Assembly: GCA_944322715.1 (NCBI GenBank)
Contig: CALUPT010000015.1
Span: 1 to 64,000 of the forward strand
DNA: 64,000 nucleotides
Reading direction: 5' to 3'
Origin: an uncultured Bacteroidales bacterium
Lineage (GTDB): Bacteria; Bacteroidota; Bacteroidia; Bacteroidales; UBA932
Position 1 is the stretch's first letter; every line of letters starts with the position of its first letter. Position numbers and translations under genes: made by a program. A model generated the notes under the pieces. It saw only the letters and a list, made by a program, of their open reading frames with translations. It was not told the origin of the DNA and did not search any database. Below are positions 17,589-26,785 of this stretch, piece after piece.

Positions 17589-18797
17589 TCAGCCGATTAT
17601 GTCGGCCGCATCTTCACCGTTCACGCTGTAGTAGATCTTGAGAGGATTGGCGAGTACCTTGGTGAACCCTACCACATCCTGACCGGTATATGAGCGGTTG
17701 ATCTCGCCGTATGAGCCGAACTTCGAGTTCATCAGGTCATGGGCGGTGCTGCATCCGAGCACGGAGAAATGGTACGGCATGAGTTCTACCTCGACTTCTC
17801 CCGTGACGAACTGCTCCATATTGTCCATCATGGCCTCCATGTCCCTCATGACAGGGTCGAGGTACATGGCCTCGTGCATCTGCTGCCCGTACCAGTATGC
17901 AATCTGGTCTTTCCAGTAGAGCTGGCCTTTGGTAAGGACATGTTTTTCAAGCAGATGATGAGCCTTGATCAGTATAAGCGGAGCTGCCGCCTCGAAGGCT
18001 ACACGGCCCTTGATGCCGATGATGGTATCGCCCACGTGCGTGTCGCGTCCGATCCCGTATGGGGCGGCCATGTCATGGAGCGTCCGTATCAGGTCCACGG
18101 GATCCATTCCGGTTCCGTTGAGAGAGACCGGTTCCCCTGCCTTGAATCCTATCCTGACATGCTCGTGACCGTGCTTTGTCACCTGTATCGGATAGGCTTC
18201 TTCAGGAAGGTATCCTTCCGATGACAGAGTCTCGACACCTCCTACGCTTGTCCCCCAGAGTCCCTGGTTGATCGAGTATTTTGCCTTTTCCCACGAGAAG
18301 TTGAATCCGTGGTCGTTGAGGTATTTTATCTCGTCCTGACGGGCGATGGACAGTTCCCTGATAGGGGCGATTATCTTCACTTCGGGGGCGAGAATCTCGA
18401 ACACGATGTCGAACCGCACCTGGTCATTGCCGGCTCCCGTACTTCCGTGCGCCACGTATGATGCTCCGAGCTTCTTGACATGCTTGTAGACTTCAAGCGC
18501 CTGGAACACTCTTTCGGAACTTACAGACAGTGGATAGGTGGCGTTTTTCAGCACGTTGCCGAAAATAAGGTATTTCAGTCCCTTTTTATAATACGTGTGC
18601 GATGCATCCACTGTCACGTGCGAAGCGGCGCCGAGAGTCAGGGCCCTTTCCCCGATGGCTTTTGCCTCGGTCTCCGAGAAGCCTCCGGTATTGACCATTA
18701 TGGTATGGACTTCAAGTCCTTTTTCGTTCTTGAGATACGGGACACAGAAAGATGTGTCAAGTCCGCCGCTGAAGGCGAGTACAACCTTATTGTTCAT
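17589..18797 (-). CDS. argG: Argininosuccinate synthase
   Basis: A 402-residue ATP-dependent ligase that joins citrulline and aspartate. The pyrophosphatase-type P-loop AFSGGLDTSFCVPYLK lies at the N-terminus, with VAHGSTGAGNDQVRF and the citrulline/aspartate region EAYPIQVTKHGHEHVRIGFK further on. Full length for the family. The gene is second in the operon, 12 bases after the GNAT gene, so the two are probably co-translated. Confidence 0.94.
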   Translation of the reverse strand: MNNKVVLAFSGGLDTSFCVPYLKNEKGLEVHTIMVNTGGFSETEAKAIGERALTLGAASHVTVDASHTYYKKGLKYLIFGNVLKNATYPLSVSSERVFQALEVYKHVKKLGASYVAHGSTGAGNDQVRFDIVFEILAPEVKIIAPIRELSIARQDEIKYLNDHGFNFSWEKAKYSINQGLWGTSVGGVETLSSEGYLPEEAYPIQVTKHGHEHVRIGFKAGEPVSLNGTGMDPVDLIRTLHDMAAPYGIGRDTHVGDTIIGIKGRVAFEAAAPLILIKAHHLLEKHVLTKGQLYWKDQIAYWYGQQMHEAMYLDPVMRDMEAMMDNMEQFVTGEVEVELMPYHFSVLGCSTAHDLMNSKFGSYGEINRSYTGQDVVGFTKVLANPLKIYYSVNGEDAADIIG

Positions 18798-18809
18798 AGT
18801 ATTGAAGTG

Positions 18810-19382
18810 TTATTGAGCGTTCTTGATGTTTATCGGCTGGATCTGGATGTGTTCGTGAGGGTCGTAAAGCAGGCCGGTGCAGAGACACATCCTGTAATTG
18901 TTCTTTTCGAGGATCGTAAAATTCCGGCATCCCTGGCATCCTTTCCAGAACTCCGGATCATCTGTGAGTTCGGAAAACGGCACCGGCCTGAATCCGAGTT
19001 CGTAGTTCATCTTCATTACGGCCGCCCCCGTGGTGATGCTGAATATCTTGGCGTCCGGGAACAGCTCCCTTGAAAGCTGGAATATCCTTTCCTTTATCCG
19101 TTTGGCAAGTCCGAGGCCCCTGAATGCGTGGGCTACGATAAGTCCTGAATTGGCGACATATTCCTTTCCTCCCCAGGATTCGATATATGAGAATCCTGCG
19201 AATCTTCCGTCTTCCGAGACGGCGATAACGGCCTTTCCGGCCTGCATTTTCCCGATGATGTATTCGGGAGTCCTCTTGGCAATGCCGGTACCTCTCTCCT
19301 GCGCCGATACGTACACTTCGTCGCAGATTTCCTGGGCAAAACGGTAGTGGCTCTTGTCAGCCACCATTACGTCGATTTTCAT
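18810..19382 (-). CDS. GNAT-family acyltransferase, candidate N-acylglutamate synthase of the arginine operon
   Basis: A 190-residue GNAT protein beginning MKIDVMVADKSHYRFAQEIC. The acyl-CoA-binding stretch LIVAHAFRGLGLAKRIKERI carries the R.xGlG motif expected in GNAT enzymes, preceded by AVSEDGRFAGFSYIESW. The C-terminal part (DPEFWKGCQGCRNFTILEKN) contains three Cys residues and is typical of this Bacteroidales family. It is the first gene of an otherwise complete arginine operon that has no classical argA or argJ. Genes at this place in Bacteroides have been linked to N-succinylglutamate synthesis, as I recall. I therefore infer the first step of the pathway here; the biochemistry is not shown by sequence alone. 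Confidence 0.7.
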   Translation of the reverse strand: MKIDVMVADKSHYRFAQEICDEVYVSAQERGTGIAKRTPEYIIGKMQAGKAVIAVSEDGRFAGFSYIESWGGKEYVANSGLIVAHAFRGLGLAKRIKERIFQLSRELFPDAKIFSITTGAAVMKMNYELGFRPVPFSELTDDPEFWKGCQGCRNFTILEKNNYRMCLCTGLLYDPHEHIQIQPINIKNAQ

Positions 19383-19664
19383 TTATATTGTTGATTTATA
19401 GTTATCATTGGAATACAACACATAAAGCCCCTAACGGCAAGACAAACCTGGATTGTCAATTGCAATCGGAATAATCCTCGCAATGTCTGTGGAGGGAGTA
19501 TGGAGGGGATCCTTAAAGAGTTACCCTCCTAAAGTCGGACTAATGTGCAGGCGACCTCGACAGGACGTCGGACGTGACCCGTAGGGAAAACAGCTGATAT
19601 GTCGCCGGAATATACCATAATATATTATTGTCTGATATGCGTGTCCTCTGAGGACAACACATTC
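19383..19664 (-). promoter_or_regulatory. Long structured 5' leader of the arginine operon
   Basis: About 280 bases separate the predicted transcription start (near 19664) from the first gene. The leader contains a 15-bp palindrome (19642-19656), a stem formed by 19550-19555 with 19601-19606, a hairpin formed by 19502-19507 with 19524-19529, and a direct repeat GTCGGAC (19534-19540 and 19567-19573). No known riboswitch core, T-box or intrinsic terminator with a T-run was recognised. A regulatory RNA element or attenuator responding to arginine is possible but unproven. Confidence 0.45.
19642..19656. promoter_or_regulatory. 15-bp palindrome at the arginine-operon start site
   Basis: TGTCCTCTGAGGACA has 7-base arms around a single central base and lies about 10 bases downstream of the predicted transcription start. 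Its place suits an operator or a first hairpin of the leader. It does not match the E. coli ArgR box. Confidence 0.45.
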
Positions 19665-19670
19665 ATGCGG

Positions 19671-19702
19671 CAAAGGTAACTATATTTCTCAATAAATAGC
19701 AA
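19671..19702 (-). promoter_or_regulatory. Promoter of the arginine operon
   Basis: On the minus strand a -33 TTG (19702-19700) is followed after 21 bases by TACCTTTG (19678-19671), a perfect match to the Bacteroidota vegetative promoter. Transcription would start near 19664 and run through all eight arginine genes. Confidence 0.75.
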
Positions 19703-19755
19703 GGAAACTGTATATTTTTTCTAACTTTACCGGAAATTTTTCGTTTCAGGCTGGA

Positions 19756-19986
19756 ATGGGAAGGAAAAAGAACAAAATATCCGTCGATCCGGAATATCTG
19801 AAAAAGCAGAAGGACTCCCTCCGCAGGAGACATCGTCAGGTCATCTATCTGAATGACAGTGAAATGTCTGTAATCACGGAATACTGCAGGAGGTTCAATG
19901 TCCACACCAAGGCTTCCCTTTACCGTGCGGCCATCATGTCCAGACTTCTGAAGGAACTCGACGAGAATCATCCTACCCTGTTCTGA
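19756..19986 (+). CDS. Small conserved basic protein, possible ribbon-helix-helix type
   Basis: A 76-residue protein, MGRKKNKISVDPEYLKKQKD at the start and LLKELDENHPTLF at the end. The N-terminal half is very basic; the middle (RQVIYLNDSEMSVITEYCRR, then KASLYRAAIMSRLL) has the strand-helix-helix rhythm of ribbon-helix-helix DNA-binding proteins (hydrophobic strand IYLND, helix with AS..R.AI). I recall similar short proteins in Bacteroidales, but no function. It is divergent from the arginine operon, and the predicted arg promoter lies 54-85 bases upstream of its start, so a regulatory link is conceivable. Confidence 0.65.
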   Translation: MGRKKNKISVDPEYLKKQKDSLRRRHRQVIYLNDSEMSVITEYCRRFNVHTKASLYRAAIMSRLLKELDENHPTLF

Positions 19987-20120
19987 CAGCGGAGGTCAGA
20001 TTGTTAAAAATACGTTAAATATTGTGTCGCGGTTGAGTGGAATCCGTCTTTCACCCGTACTATTACTGTTGCCGGTACTGAAGGTTGTCCGGTGCATTGC
20101 AGGAAAAACGGATTAATCCC

Positions 20121-21131
20121 ATGAAATTCATCGATTCGGAACTGATGGAAAAATACCTTCAGGGGAAGGCTTCCCCCGAAGAGAGGCATAATGTGCTCAT
20201 GTGGCTTATGCTCAATCTGAAATCTTCTTCTGCGGACGAGGATTTTACCGAGATATTGGACCGTGTCCGTCCGGTAAAGGATGACGCCAGAAAGGACAGG
20301 GTGAAGAAAAGGCTCTTTGCACTGGTCCATGCCGACAGGCGTCAGAGGTCATATGCTTCCCGCAGGAAGCGGAGAAATGCTGTGATGTATGCTGCGATGG
20401 CGGTGATGTTTCTGGCTCTGTCCGTGATGTCGGCAGTCATGGTGAATTCGCGGAGGGAGATGTCCAGGGTAGTATCATGGACTGAAACGGAGGCTGCTTA
20501 CGGTGAAGTGAAGGAGATTGTCCTGCCGGACGGTTCCCGCATATGGCTTCACAACGATTCCAGGGTGATATATCCCGATTTCTTTGCCGGAGGACACAGG
20601 CAGGTGTTTGTCTCGGGTGAGGTATATGCCGAAATAGCCGGGGACAGACGCCATCCTTTCATAGTGTCCGGTGACAGCGTGAATGTCGTCGTTACAGGCA
20701 CGAAATTCAATTTCAGGACATATCCTGACAGACGGAATGTGGAACTGACCCTTGTCGAAGGTTCCGTATCCATGGAATATGTCACTCCGAGGGGAAAGGA
20801 AGGGTTGGATGTGGTACCCGGAGAGACCGTATCTGTGAATCTGAAGGACGGCAATGTGAGCAGATATGTCTGCAACGCGGATGAATATGTCAGCTGGAAA
20901 GACAGGAGGGCTCTATATTTCAATGATATGACTTTAGCGGACATAGCCATGGAACTCGAGCGGGAGTTCGGCGTGAAGATAGTCATACAGGACAAGGCCC
21001 TCGGGAGTACGCGCCATTTCGCGTCATTTGTCAATGATGAATCTGCAGTTGGCATTCTCAGGACTCTGTGCGCCGATTCCGGGATCGAGGTCAGGGAAAA
21101 GGACTCTGTAATATACATACATAATCACTAA
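20121..21131 (+). CDS. FecR-family anti-sigma factor
   Basis: A 336-residue membrane protein. The N-terminal cytoplasmic part (MKFIDSELMEKYLQGKASPE) would hold the ECF sigma factor; a single membrane segment lies near residues 90-110 (AVMYAAMAVMFLALSVMSAV). The periplasmic FecR domain follows with the signature VKEIVLPDGSRIWLHNDSRV and RQVFVSGEVYAEIAGDRRHP, and the C-terminal DUF4974-type domain ALYFNDMTLADIAMELEREF. The start is chosen at the ATG giving this N-terminus; a start 36 bases upstream is less likely. The target SusC, which carries an STN domain, begins 12 bases downstream, and the ECF sigma gene lies at the far end of the locus. Confidence 0.9.
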   Translation: MKFIDSELMEKYLQGKASPEERHNVLMWLMLNLKSSSADEDFTEILDRVRPVKDDARKDRVKKRLFALVHADRRQRSYASRRKRRNAVMYAAMAVMFLALSVMSAVMVNSRREMSRVVSWTETEAAYGEVKEIVLPDGSRIWLHNDSRVIYPDFFAGGHRQVFVSGEVYAEIAGDRRHPFIVSGDSVNVVVTGTKFNFRTYPDRRNVELTLVEGSVSMEYVTPRGKEGLDVVPGETVSVNLKDGNVSRYVCNADEYVSWKDRRALYFNDMTLADIAMELEREFGVKIVIQDKALGSTRHFASFVNDESAVGILRTLCADSGIEVREKDSVIYIHNH

Positions 21132-21143
21132 CCAGTTATATTT

Positions 21144-24100
21144 ATGTCAAAACATGCGTTATTAACAACTCTCAGGCGGATTGTCCTGCCTGTGGCCATG
21201 ACCATGGTGTCGCTGACGGCTTTCGCCCAGCAGATAGACATGTCTCTGGACAAGGTCAGTGTCCGCAGGGCAATGGAGTATCTCCAACGGGAGTACGGTT
21301 ATTCCATCAGTGTCCGGTCGGATGAGGTGGACATAGACCGCATTGTCACAGTCAAGGTCACGAATGCCTCCCTGAATGAAGTGCTTGACCGGATTTTCAC
21401 CGGTCAGGACGTCGAATACGCCGTTAACGGCAAGTCTGTTTCCGTAAGGGCAAGAAAAGCCGCTCCGAAGCCGGCTGTGCAGACCAGGGTCGTTCACGGG
21501 AAGATCCTTGATGAGGATTCCGAGCCTCTTGCCGGAGCTTCTGTCATCGAGAAAGGGACGACGAACGGTACCGTGGCGGATGAAAACGGAAACTATTCCA
21601 TTGAACTTACCACTGAGGCTCCGGTCCTGCTTTTCTCTTTCTTCGGTTTCGCGGATGAAGAGATCGCAGTCGGCAAGTCGGATGAACTGGATGTAAGGAT
21701 GACGGCCCAGTCTCTCTCATTGGACGATGTGGTCGTGGTGGGATACGGTTCCATGACAAGGCGCGACATCACTTCAGCCATCGGATCGTTTACCCCGAAG
21801 CCTGCGGAACGGAGGGAAGTGCTTTCCGTCGACCAGCTTCTTCAGGGAAGGGTGGCAGGTGTGAACATTTCCACCGCTTCCGGAATACCGGGGTCGGTAG
21901 GCCGTGTAAGTATCAGGGGTATAGGTTCTCTCAATGCAGGAAACGAGCCTCTCTATGTCATCGACGGCATACCGCTTACTACGACTTCGGGCGATACCGG
22001 GGCTTGGACAGTCAGTTCTGAATCGATGAGCGGTCTTGCAAGTATCAACCCTTCCGACATAGAGTCGGTGGAAGTGCTGAAGGATGCCGCATCAGCCGCC
22101 ATCTACGGTTCCCGTGCTACCAACGGCGTCATTATCATCACGACGAAGTCCGGCCGCAAGGGCGCTCCTACGGTTTCCGTAGATGCAAGCGTAAGCATGG
22201 GAAACCAGCCGAGGACAGATAAACTGGAACTCGCTTCAGGAGATCTCCTTATTGAAGCTTTCAATGAAGGTATCGACAATTATAACAGACAGTATGGCGA
22301 AAATATGGAGAGATTCATAAACCCCATGCCAGGCAAGCCTGCATATGACTGGCTCGGAACCGTGTTGAGGACTGCCTGGTCGCATAATCTCTCCATGTCC
22401 ATTTCTGGCGGTACGGATAATATAAACTATTATGTGTCCGGTACATACAAGCATCAGGAAGGTACGGCGGTGGGCAATGACATGAACCAGTACAGTTTCA
22501 AGGCAAATATCTCCGGGAAGGTGAAAAAATGGCTGTCATACGGGGTCAATACCATGCTTGCCTACAACAAGAATGACCGTGTCGGATCCGGTTATTCCGG
22601 TTTGGGTGTTATCAAAGCGGCCGTGGAACAGTATCCGTGGGACGAGCCTTTTCTGCCGAGCGGGGAGTGGGCGACTTCCAAGAACGTACTTGTGAACAAC
22701 AACCCTCTCCAGTCCGTCATGGAGTCGGATATCTGGATCAAGACCTACAGGGCCATAAGTTCGGCTTACCTTGAATTCCATATTATCCCAGGCCTGAATT
22801 TCAAGACCAATCTCGGGGAGGATTTCCAGAGCATAGAGGAACATGTCTACATGTCCTCGAAACATCAGTCTGCATACCCTTCCGAAGACAATCCAATGGG
22901 AGGAAAACTGATTGACAGTAGGGCAAACAGGGGTTCTCTGTTGTGGGACAATACTTTGAACTATGACAAGTCGTTCGGGTTCGGACTCAACCTCGGGGCC
23001 ATGCTCGGGCATTCGGTCCAGATATACGAATCTTCTTCTGCAACGCAGACCGGACTCGGATTCCCGTCATCGTCGTTCGATGTGAATGCAGTAGCGGCTT
23101 CTTTCACGGATGTGTCTTCATCTAAAAGCGCATATGCCCTCCAGTCATTCTTCGGGCGTGTAAACCTCAATTATCTTAACCGCTATGTAGCGACCCTTAT
23201 GATGCGTACCGACGGTTCTTCCAAGTTCGCTCCGGAGCACAGATGGGGATTTTTCCCGTCAGCCAGTCTCGGGTGGAACATGGATGAGGAGAACTGGTGG
23301 AAAAACAAGGACATAACCCTCAAGCTTCGTGCAAGTGTGGGAGTCACCGGCAATCAAGGAGGTATAGGAGCCTATGACTATCAGGCTCTTGCTTCGGGAG
23401 GCGTCAATTACGGCGGGCAGAACGGGCTCGGTCTTACCACCGCCGGCAACCGCGACCTGAAATGGGAGACCGCGACCCAGACGGATGTCGGGGTCGACGT
23501 GAGTTTCTGGAAAGGTGCCCTGTCGGCTACCGTAGACCTGTTCAACAAAGATACTGACAACCTTTTGTATGGTAAGCCTACGATGATTACTACGGGATAT
23601 ACTACTCAGGTAAGCAATATAGGTGCGATGAACAACAAGGGTATAGAATTCTCCCTCGCAGCCAACGCCGGTAAGAACGAATTCAGATGGCACGCCGATT
23701 TCAACATATCCTTTGTCCGGAACAGGCTGACAAAACTTCTGGATGACGAGGAAATTATCCCGGTGGGCAGTTTTCATGCACTCAAGGTCGGAGAGGAAGT
23801 CGGCAGTTTCTATATGATAAAGATGCTCGGCATCTACCAGTCGGACGATGAAGTCCCTGAATATCTCTATGAGAACGAGGGAGTCCGTGCAGGGGATGTG
23901 ATTTACGACGACTATAATCATGACGGAAAGATAGATGCGAATGACCGCCAGTTTGTAGGCTCGGCAAATCCCAAGTTCTCCGGCGGGTTCAACAATACCT
24001 TCTCCTGGAAGGGACTTGAGCTGTCGGTATTCTTTACATATTCATATGGACAGAAGATATTTGAATATTGGTCAGGAGGACTCCGTATGGGACAGGGGAC

Positions 24101-24473
24101 ATGGCCTCAGCTCAAGACAGCATGTGAGAACAGATGGACCGGTCCATGGACTACGAACACATGGCCGAGATTTATGTACGGACATGGATGGAACAGTACC
24201 AAGTTTGTAAATACCCGGATGCTGCATGATGCCTCCTATCTCAGGCTGAGGACATTGACCTTGAGTTACAATTTCCCTGTGAAACTTCTGAACAAGGCGA
24301 AGATAAACGCCCTTAGGGTATATCTTCAGGCGGACAACCTGTTCGTGGTGACGAAATGGCCTTATCTCGACCCGGAAGTCTCTGTCAGCAACAATGCCGT
24401 CACATACGGATACGACTGGCTCAATCCCGGACAGCCAAGGACATTTACCCTCGGTCTCAACATTAAATTCTAA
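21144..24473 (+). CDS. SusC-like TonB-dependent transporter with STN signalling domain
   Basis: A 1109-residue outer-membrane transporter. A signal peptide (to about residue 29, TAFAQQ) is followed by a secretin/TonB short N-terminal domain (about 33-105, MSLDKVSVRRAMEYLQREYG), a carboxypeptidase-regulatory-like domain (about 117-195, GKILDEDSEPLAGASVIEKG), the plug (DDVVVVGYGSMTRRDITSAI, then DGIPLTTTSGDTG and IYGSRATNGVIIITTK), and a 22-strand barrel that ends LGLNIKF. The STN domain means that ligand binding is probably signalled to the FecR protein encoded just upstream. SusD follows after 5 bases, as is usual for the pair. Confidence 0.93.
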   Translation: MSKHALLTTLRRIVLPVAMTMVSLTAFAQQIDMSLDKVSVRRAMEYLQREYGYSISVRSDEVDIDRIVTVKVTNASLNEVLDRIFTGQDVEYAVNGKSVSVRARKAAPKPAVQTRVVHGKILDEDSEPLAGASVIEKGTTNGTVADENGNYSIELTTEAPVLLFSFFGFADEEIAVGKSDELDVRMTAQSLSLDDVVVVGYGSMTRRDITSAIGSFTPKPAERREVLSVDQLLQGRVAGVNISTASGIPGSVGRVSIRGIGSLNAGNEPLYVIDGIPLTTTSGDTGAWTVSSESMSGLASINPSDIESVEVLKDAASAAIYGSRATNGVIIITTKSGRKGAPTVSVDASVSMGNQPRTDKLELASGDLLIEAFNEGIDNYNRQYGENMERFINPMPGKPAYDWLGTVLRTAWSHNLSMSISGGTDNINYYVSGTYKHQEGTAVGNDMNQYSFKANISGKVKKWLSYGVNTMLAYNKNDRVGSGYSGLGVIKAAVEQYPWDEPFLPSGEWATSKNVLVNNNPLQSVMESDIWIKTYRAISSAYLEFHIIPGLNFKTNLGEDFQSIEEHVYMSSKHQSAYPSEDNPMGGKLIDSRANRGSLLWDNTLNYDKSFGFGLNLGAMLGHSVQIYESSSATQTGLGFPSSSFDVNAVAASFTDVSSSKSAYALQSFFGRVNLNYLNRYVATLMMRTDGSSKFAPEHRWGFFPSASLGWNMDEENWWKNKDITLKLRASVGVTGNQGGIGAYDYQALASGGVNYGGQNGLGLTTAGNRDLKWETATQTDVGVDVSFWKGALSATVDLFNKDTDNLLYGKPTMITTGYTTQVSNIGAMNNKGIEFSLAANAGKNEFRWHADFNISFVRNRLTKLLDDEEIIPVGSFHALKVGEEVGSFYMIKMLGIYQSDDEVPEYLYENEGVRAGDVIYDDYNHDGKIDANDRQFVGSANPKFSGGFNNTFSWKGLELSVFFTYSYGQKIFEYWSGGLRMGQGTWPQLKTACENRWTGPWTTNTWPRFMYGHGWNSTKFVNTRMLHDASYLRLRTLTLSYNFPVKLLNKAKINALRVYLQADNLFVVTKWPYLDPEVSVSNNAVTYGYDWLNPGQPRTFTLGLNIKF

Positions 24474-24478
24474 CGGAT

Positions 24479-25750
24479 ATGAAAAGGATATTATATATTG
24501 TCTTGATGTCGGCCGCTCTTCTGGCTGGAGGAACTTCATGCGATGTATTGGACCAGTATCCGCATAATGCGGTGTCGCGTGACCATCTGTCTTCTGATGA
24601 CCTTGAACTTCTTTTTATCGGGCTGTATAATTATGCACAATATAAGCCGACATTTAATGGATATTTCCAGAATGATATGGGTGGAGGAGACTTTACCAGA
24701 GGCGGTGCTTCATCTGTTGCGTCCGTGCAACAGTGGATACAGGATTGTATGCTGCCTACTTCTGGATGGAGCAGTAATGCATGGATAGGTTACTATGCCT
24801 GGCTCTATCAGGTCAATGAATTCATCTATGCTGCCTCGACGGTAGAACAGACCGACAGGGTGCGGGAAATGCTCGGAGTGGCCTATTATTTCAGGGGACT
24901 TATCTATTACAATCTTACTTCCAAATACGGTAATGTCCAGATTTTACGGCAGGCCACCAATGACCCTGTCGCCAATTCGCCGGCAGCGGACTGCTGGGCA
25001 TTCGTGGAGGAAAATCTCGAGGATGCGATAGCGATGTGTCCTCAATTTTCATCCAAGAATTATGTGTCCGTGCAGGCTGCCAAGGCCCTGATGGCCCGGG
25101 CAAAGCTCGGACAGGGAAAGAAGGAAGAGGCTGCCGTGCTTGCCGAGGAGGTCATTGCTGATCCGGCCTTCGATCTTGCCGACTTCGATCAGATATTTAG
25201 GGGAGAAGCCAACAGCGAGGAGATTTTTACATATATCAATGATGCCGAGGAGAACGGGATATGTTTCGCAGCTCAATTCTATCAGCCGGCCACCACGTAT
25301 GTACCTACCCAAGATGTAATTAATCTTTTTGCTACTATTGATAAAAGGCGTAGTATTTCCATTATGGAGGATGGAGATGAGACTGTTCTCAACAAATACA
25401 ACAACCTCACTTCCACCAATCCTATCATAGTCAGCCGTCTTGCCGAGATGTATCTTATTTCCGCCGAGGGCAAGGGGCTGTCGGGAGGCGGACTCGAACG
25501 TCTTAACCAGCTCCGTAACAAAAGGGGACTGCCTAACGTATCTCCCAAGTCAGAGGATGAATTCCTTGATGCAATACTGGCGGAAAGGAGACTGGAATTT
25601 CTCGGGGAAGGGTTCCGGTGGTTCGACCTTGTACGTACAAGGAAACTGCAGGAGACTCTCGGAATGGAGGAAAAATACAACATATTCCCTATCCCGCAGA
25701 CTCAGATCGACCTGAATCCTAATTTGAAACAGAATGATTTGTGGAAATAA
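24479..25750 (+). CDS. SusD/RagB-like surface lipoprotein
   Basis: A 423-residue lipoprotein with the lipobox ending at Cys21 (MKRILYIVLM...GGTSC). Tetratricopeptide-like SusD helices are recognisable (YYAWLYQVNEFIYAASTVEQ; GVAYYFRGLIYYNLTSKYGN) and the C-terminal family pattern is clear: EDEFLDAILAERRLEFLGEG followed by RWFDLVRTRKLQETLG and IPQTQIDLNPNLKQN. It forms the lid over the SusC channel. At 423 residues it is shorter than the average SusD (500-600). The ligand cannot be told from sequence. Confidence 0.93.
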   Translation: MKRILYIVLMSAALLAGGTSCDVLDQYPHNAVSRDHLSSDDLELLFIGLYNYAQYKPTFNGYFQNDMGGGDFTRGGASSVASVQQWIQDCMLPTSGWSSNAWIGYYAWLYQVNEFIYAASTVEQTDRVREMLGVAYYFRGLIYYNLTSKYGNVQILRQATNDPVANSPAADCWAFVEENLEDAIAMCPQFSSKNYVSVQAAKALMARAKLGQGKKEEAAVLAEEVIADPAFDLADFDQIFRGEANSEEIFTYINDAEENGICFAAQFYQPATTYVPTQDVINLFATIDKRRSISIMEDGDETVLNKYNNLTSTNPIIVSRLAEMYLISAEGKGLSGGGLERLNQLRNKRGLPNVSPKSEDEFLDAILAERRLEFLGEGFRWFDLVRTRKLQETLGMEEKYNIFPIPQTQIDLNPNLKQNDLWK

Positions 25751-25758
25751 AACATTGA

Positions 25759-26709
25759 ATGATGAAAAGATTGTTTAACATATTGCTTGCAGGAACTCTT
25801 CTGACTACGGGGCTTGTAGCCTGCGAGAAATCCGTTGAGGATGTCCATTATGTCCCGACGACACCGGTAGGAAAGCTCCTGCTCGAAGAATGTCCTGAAG
25901 TGGCGAGAATGTTCAGGGACACGACTTTCCTCGTGACTGTCGGAGTGGAAGAGACTGATTTGCATATCCAGACCAATGACGGATATGTCAACCAGGTGTA
26001 TATAATAAAGGTGGATACCAATGTCCCCGGAGTGAGAATGGCCGTGTCCATGCCTTACAACAGCAACAATATTTCCGGTGGCTGGAACAGGCAAACCCTT
26101 ACAGATATGGCAAAATGGATGGATGCTCCAGGAGAGAGGGTGGCAGCCATGGTAAACGGGGATTTCTGGCAGATGAGCGCCCCTATCAATCCGCGCGGTC
26201 CGGTACATCGCGGAGGTGTGGTCATTTACGATGAATGGGATTTTGATGAGGCTGTAAATCAACAGGCTTTGAGTTTTATCGGTATACTTGATGACGGATC
26301 TATGTTTATAGCCGAACGGGCTCGTTATGAAGAATACAAGGACAGGCTGATCGAATGTACTGGAGCAGGGGTTATGATGTTGGCCGATGGGGTAAACATG
26401 GGAGGAACTTATCCTGAAAACCAACGCGATCCCCGTACATCCATAGGATATACCGATGACGGTGTGGTATATCTTCTGACATGTGATGGACGAAGGACTT
26501 TCGGAGCAGCAGGAATGACATATAAGGAGATTGGGGCAATTTTTCAGACTCTCGGTTGTGAGAGGGCTGCCAACCTTGACGGTGGCGGTTCCGCGCAGAT
26601 GCTTATACGTCACCCTATAGCCGATGTATGGCAGATAAGAAACCGACCTTCGGACGGTGCCGAAAGACCTGTGATCAATGGTTGGGCCGTAATAGTCGAG
26701 GAACCGTGA
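25759..26709 (+). CDS. Lipoprotein phosphodiester glycosidase (NAGPA domain)
   Basis: A 316-residue lipoprotein, Cys22 in the lipobox LLTTGLVAC. The catalytic domain is the phosphodiester alpha-GlcNAcase type: AAMVNGDFWQMSAPINPRGP near residue 130, DPRTSIGYTDDGVVYLLTCD near 226, and the hallmark AANLDGGGSAQML near 272. In mammals this family uncovers mannose-6-phosphate by removing GlcNAc from a phosphodiester; bacterial members act on sugar-phosphate diesters. Here it is the only recognisable catabolic enzyme of the SusCD locus, suggesting a ligand that carries phosphodiester-linked sugars. A second ATG one codon on is also possible. The gene lies 8 bases after susD. Confidence 0.88.
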   Translation: MMKRLFNILLAGTLLTTGLVACEKSVEDVHYVPTTPVGKLLLEECPEVARMFRDTTFLVTVGVEETDLHIQTNDGYVNQVYIIKVDTNVPGVRMAVSMPYNSNNISGGWNRQTLTDMAKWMDAPGERVAAMVNGDFWQMSAPINPRGPVHRGGVVIYDEWDFDEAVNQQALSFIGILDDGSMFIAERARYEEYKDRLIECTGAGVMMLADGVNMGGTYPENQRDPRTSIGYTDDGVVYLLTCDGRRTFGAAGMTYKEIGAIFQTLGCERAANLDGGGSAQMLIRHPIADVWQIRNRPSDGAERPVINGWAVIVEEP

Positions 26710-26785
26710 CGGAGTCTGCCGCTACAGCAGACCGATAAATATATCGTATTGAATATGAATAAACACATTAACATTGATTAACATT

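Noticed and set aside
19625..19666. Leader peptide MNVLSSEDTHIRQ as an arginine attenuator
   Set aside because: It has a single Arg codon, its ATG would sit at the transcription start itself, and no terminator follows.
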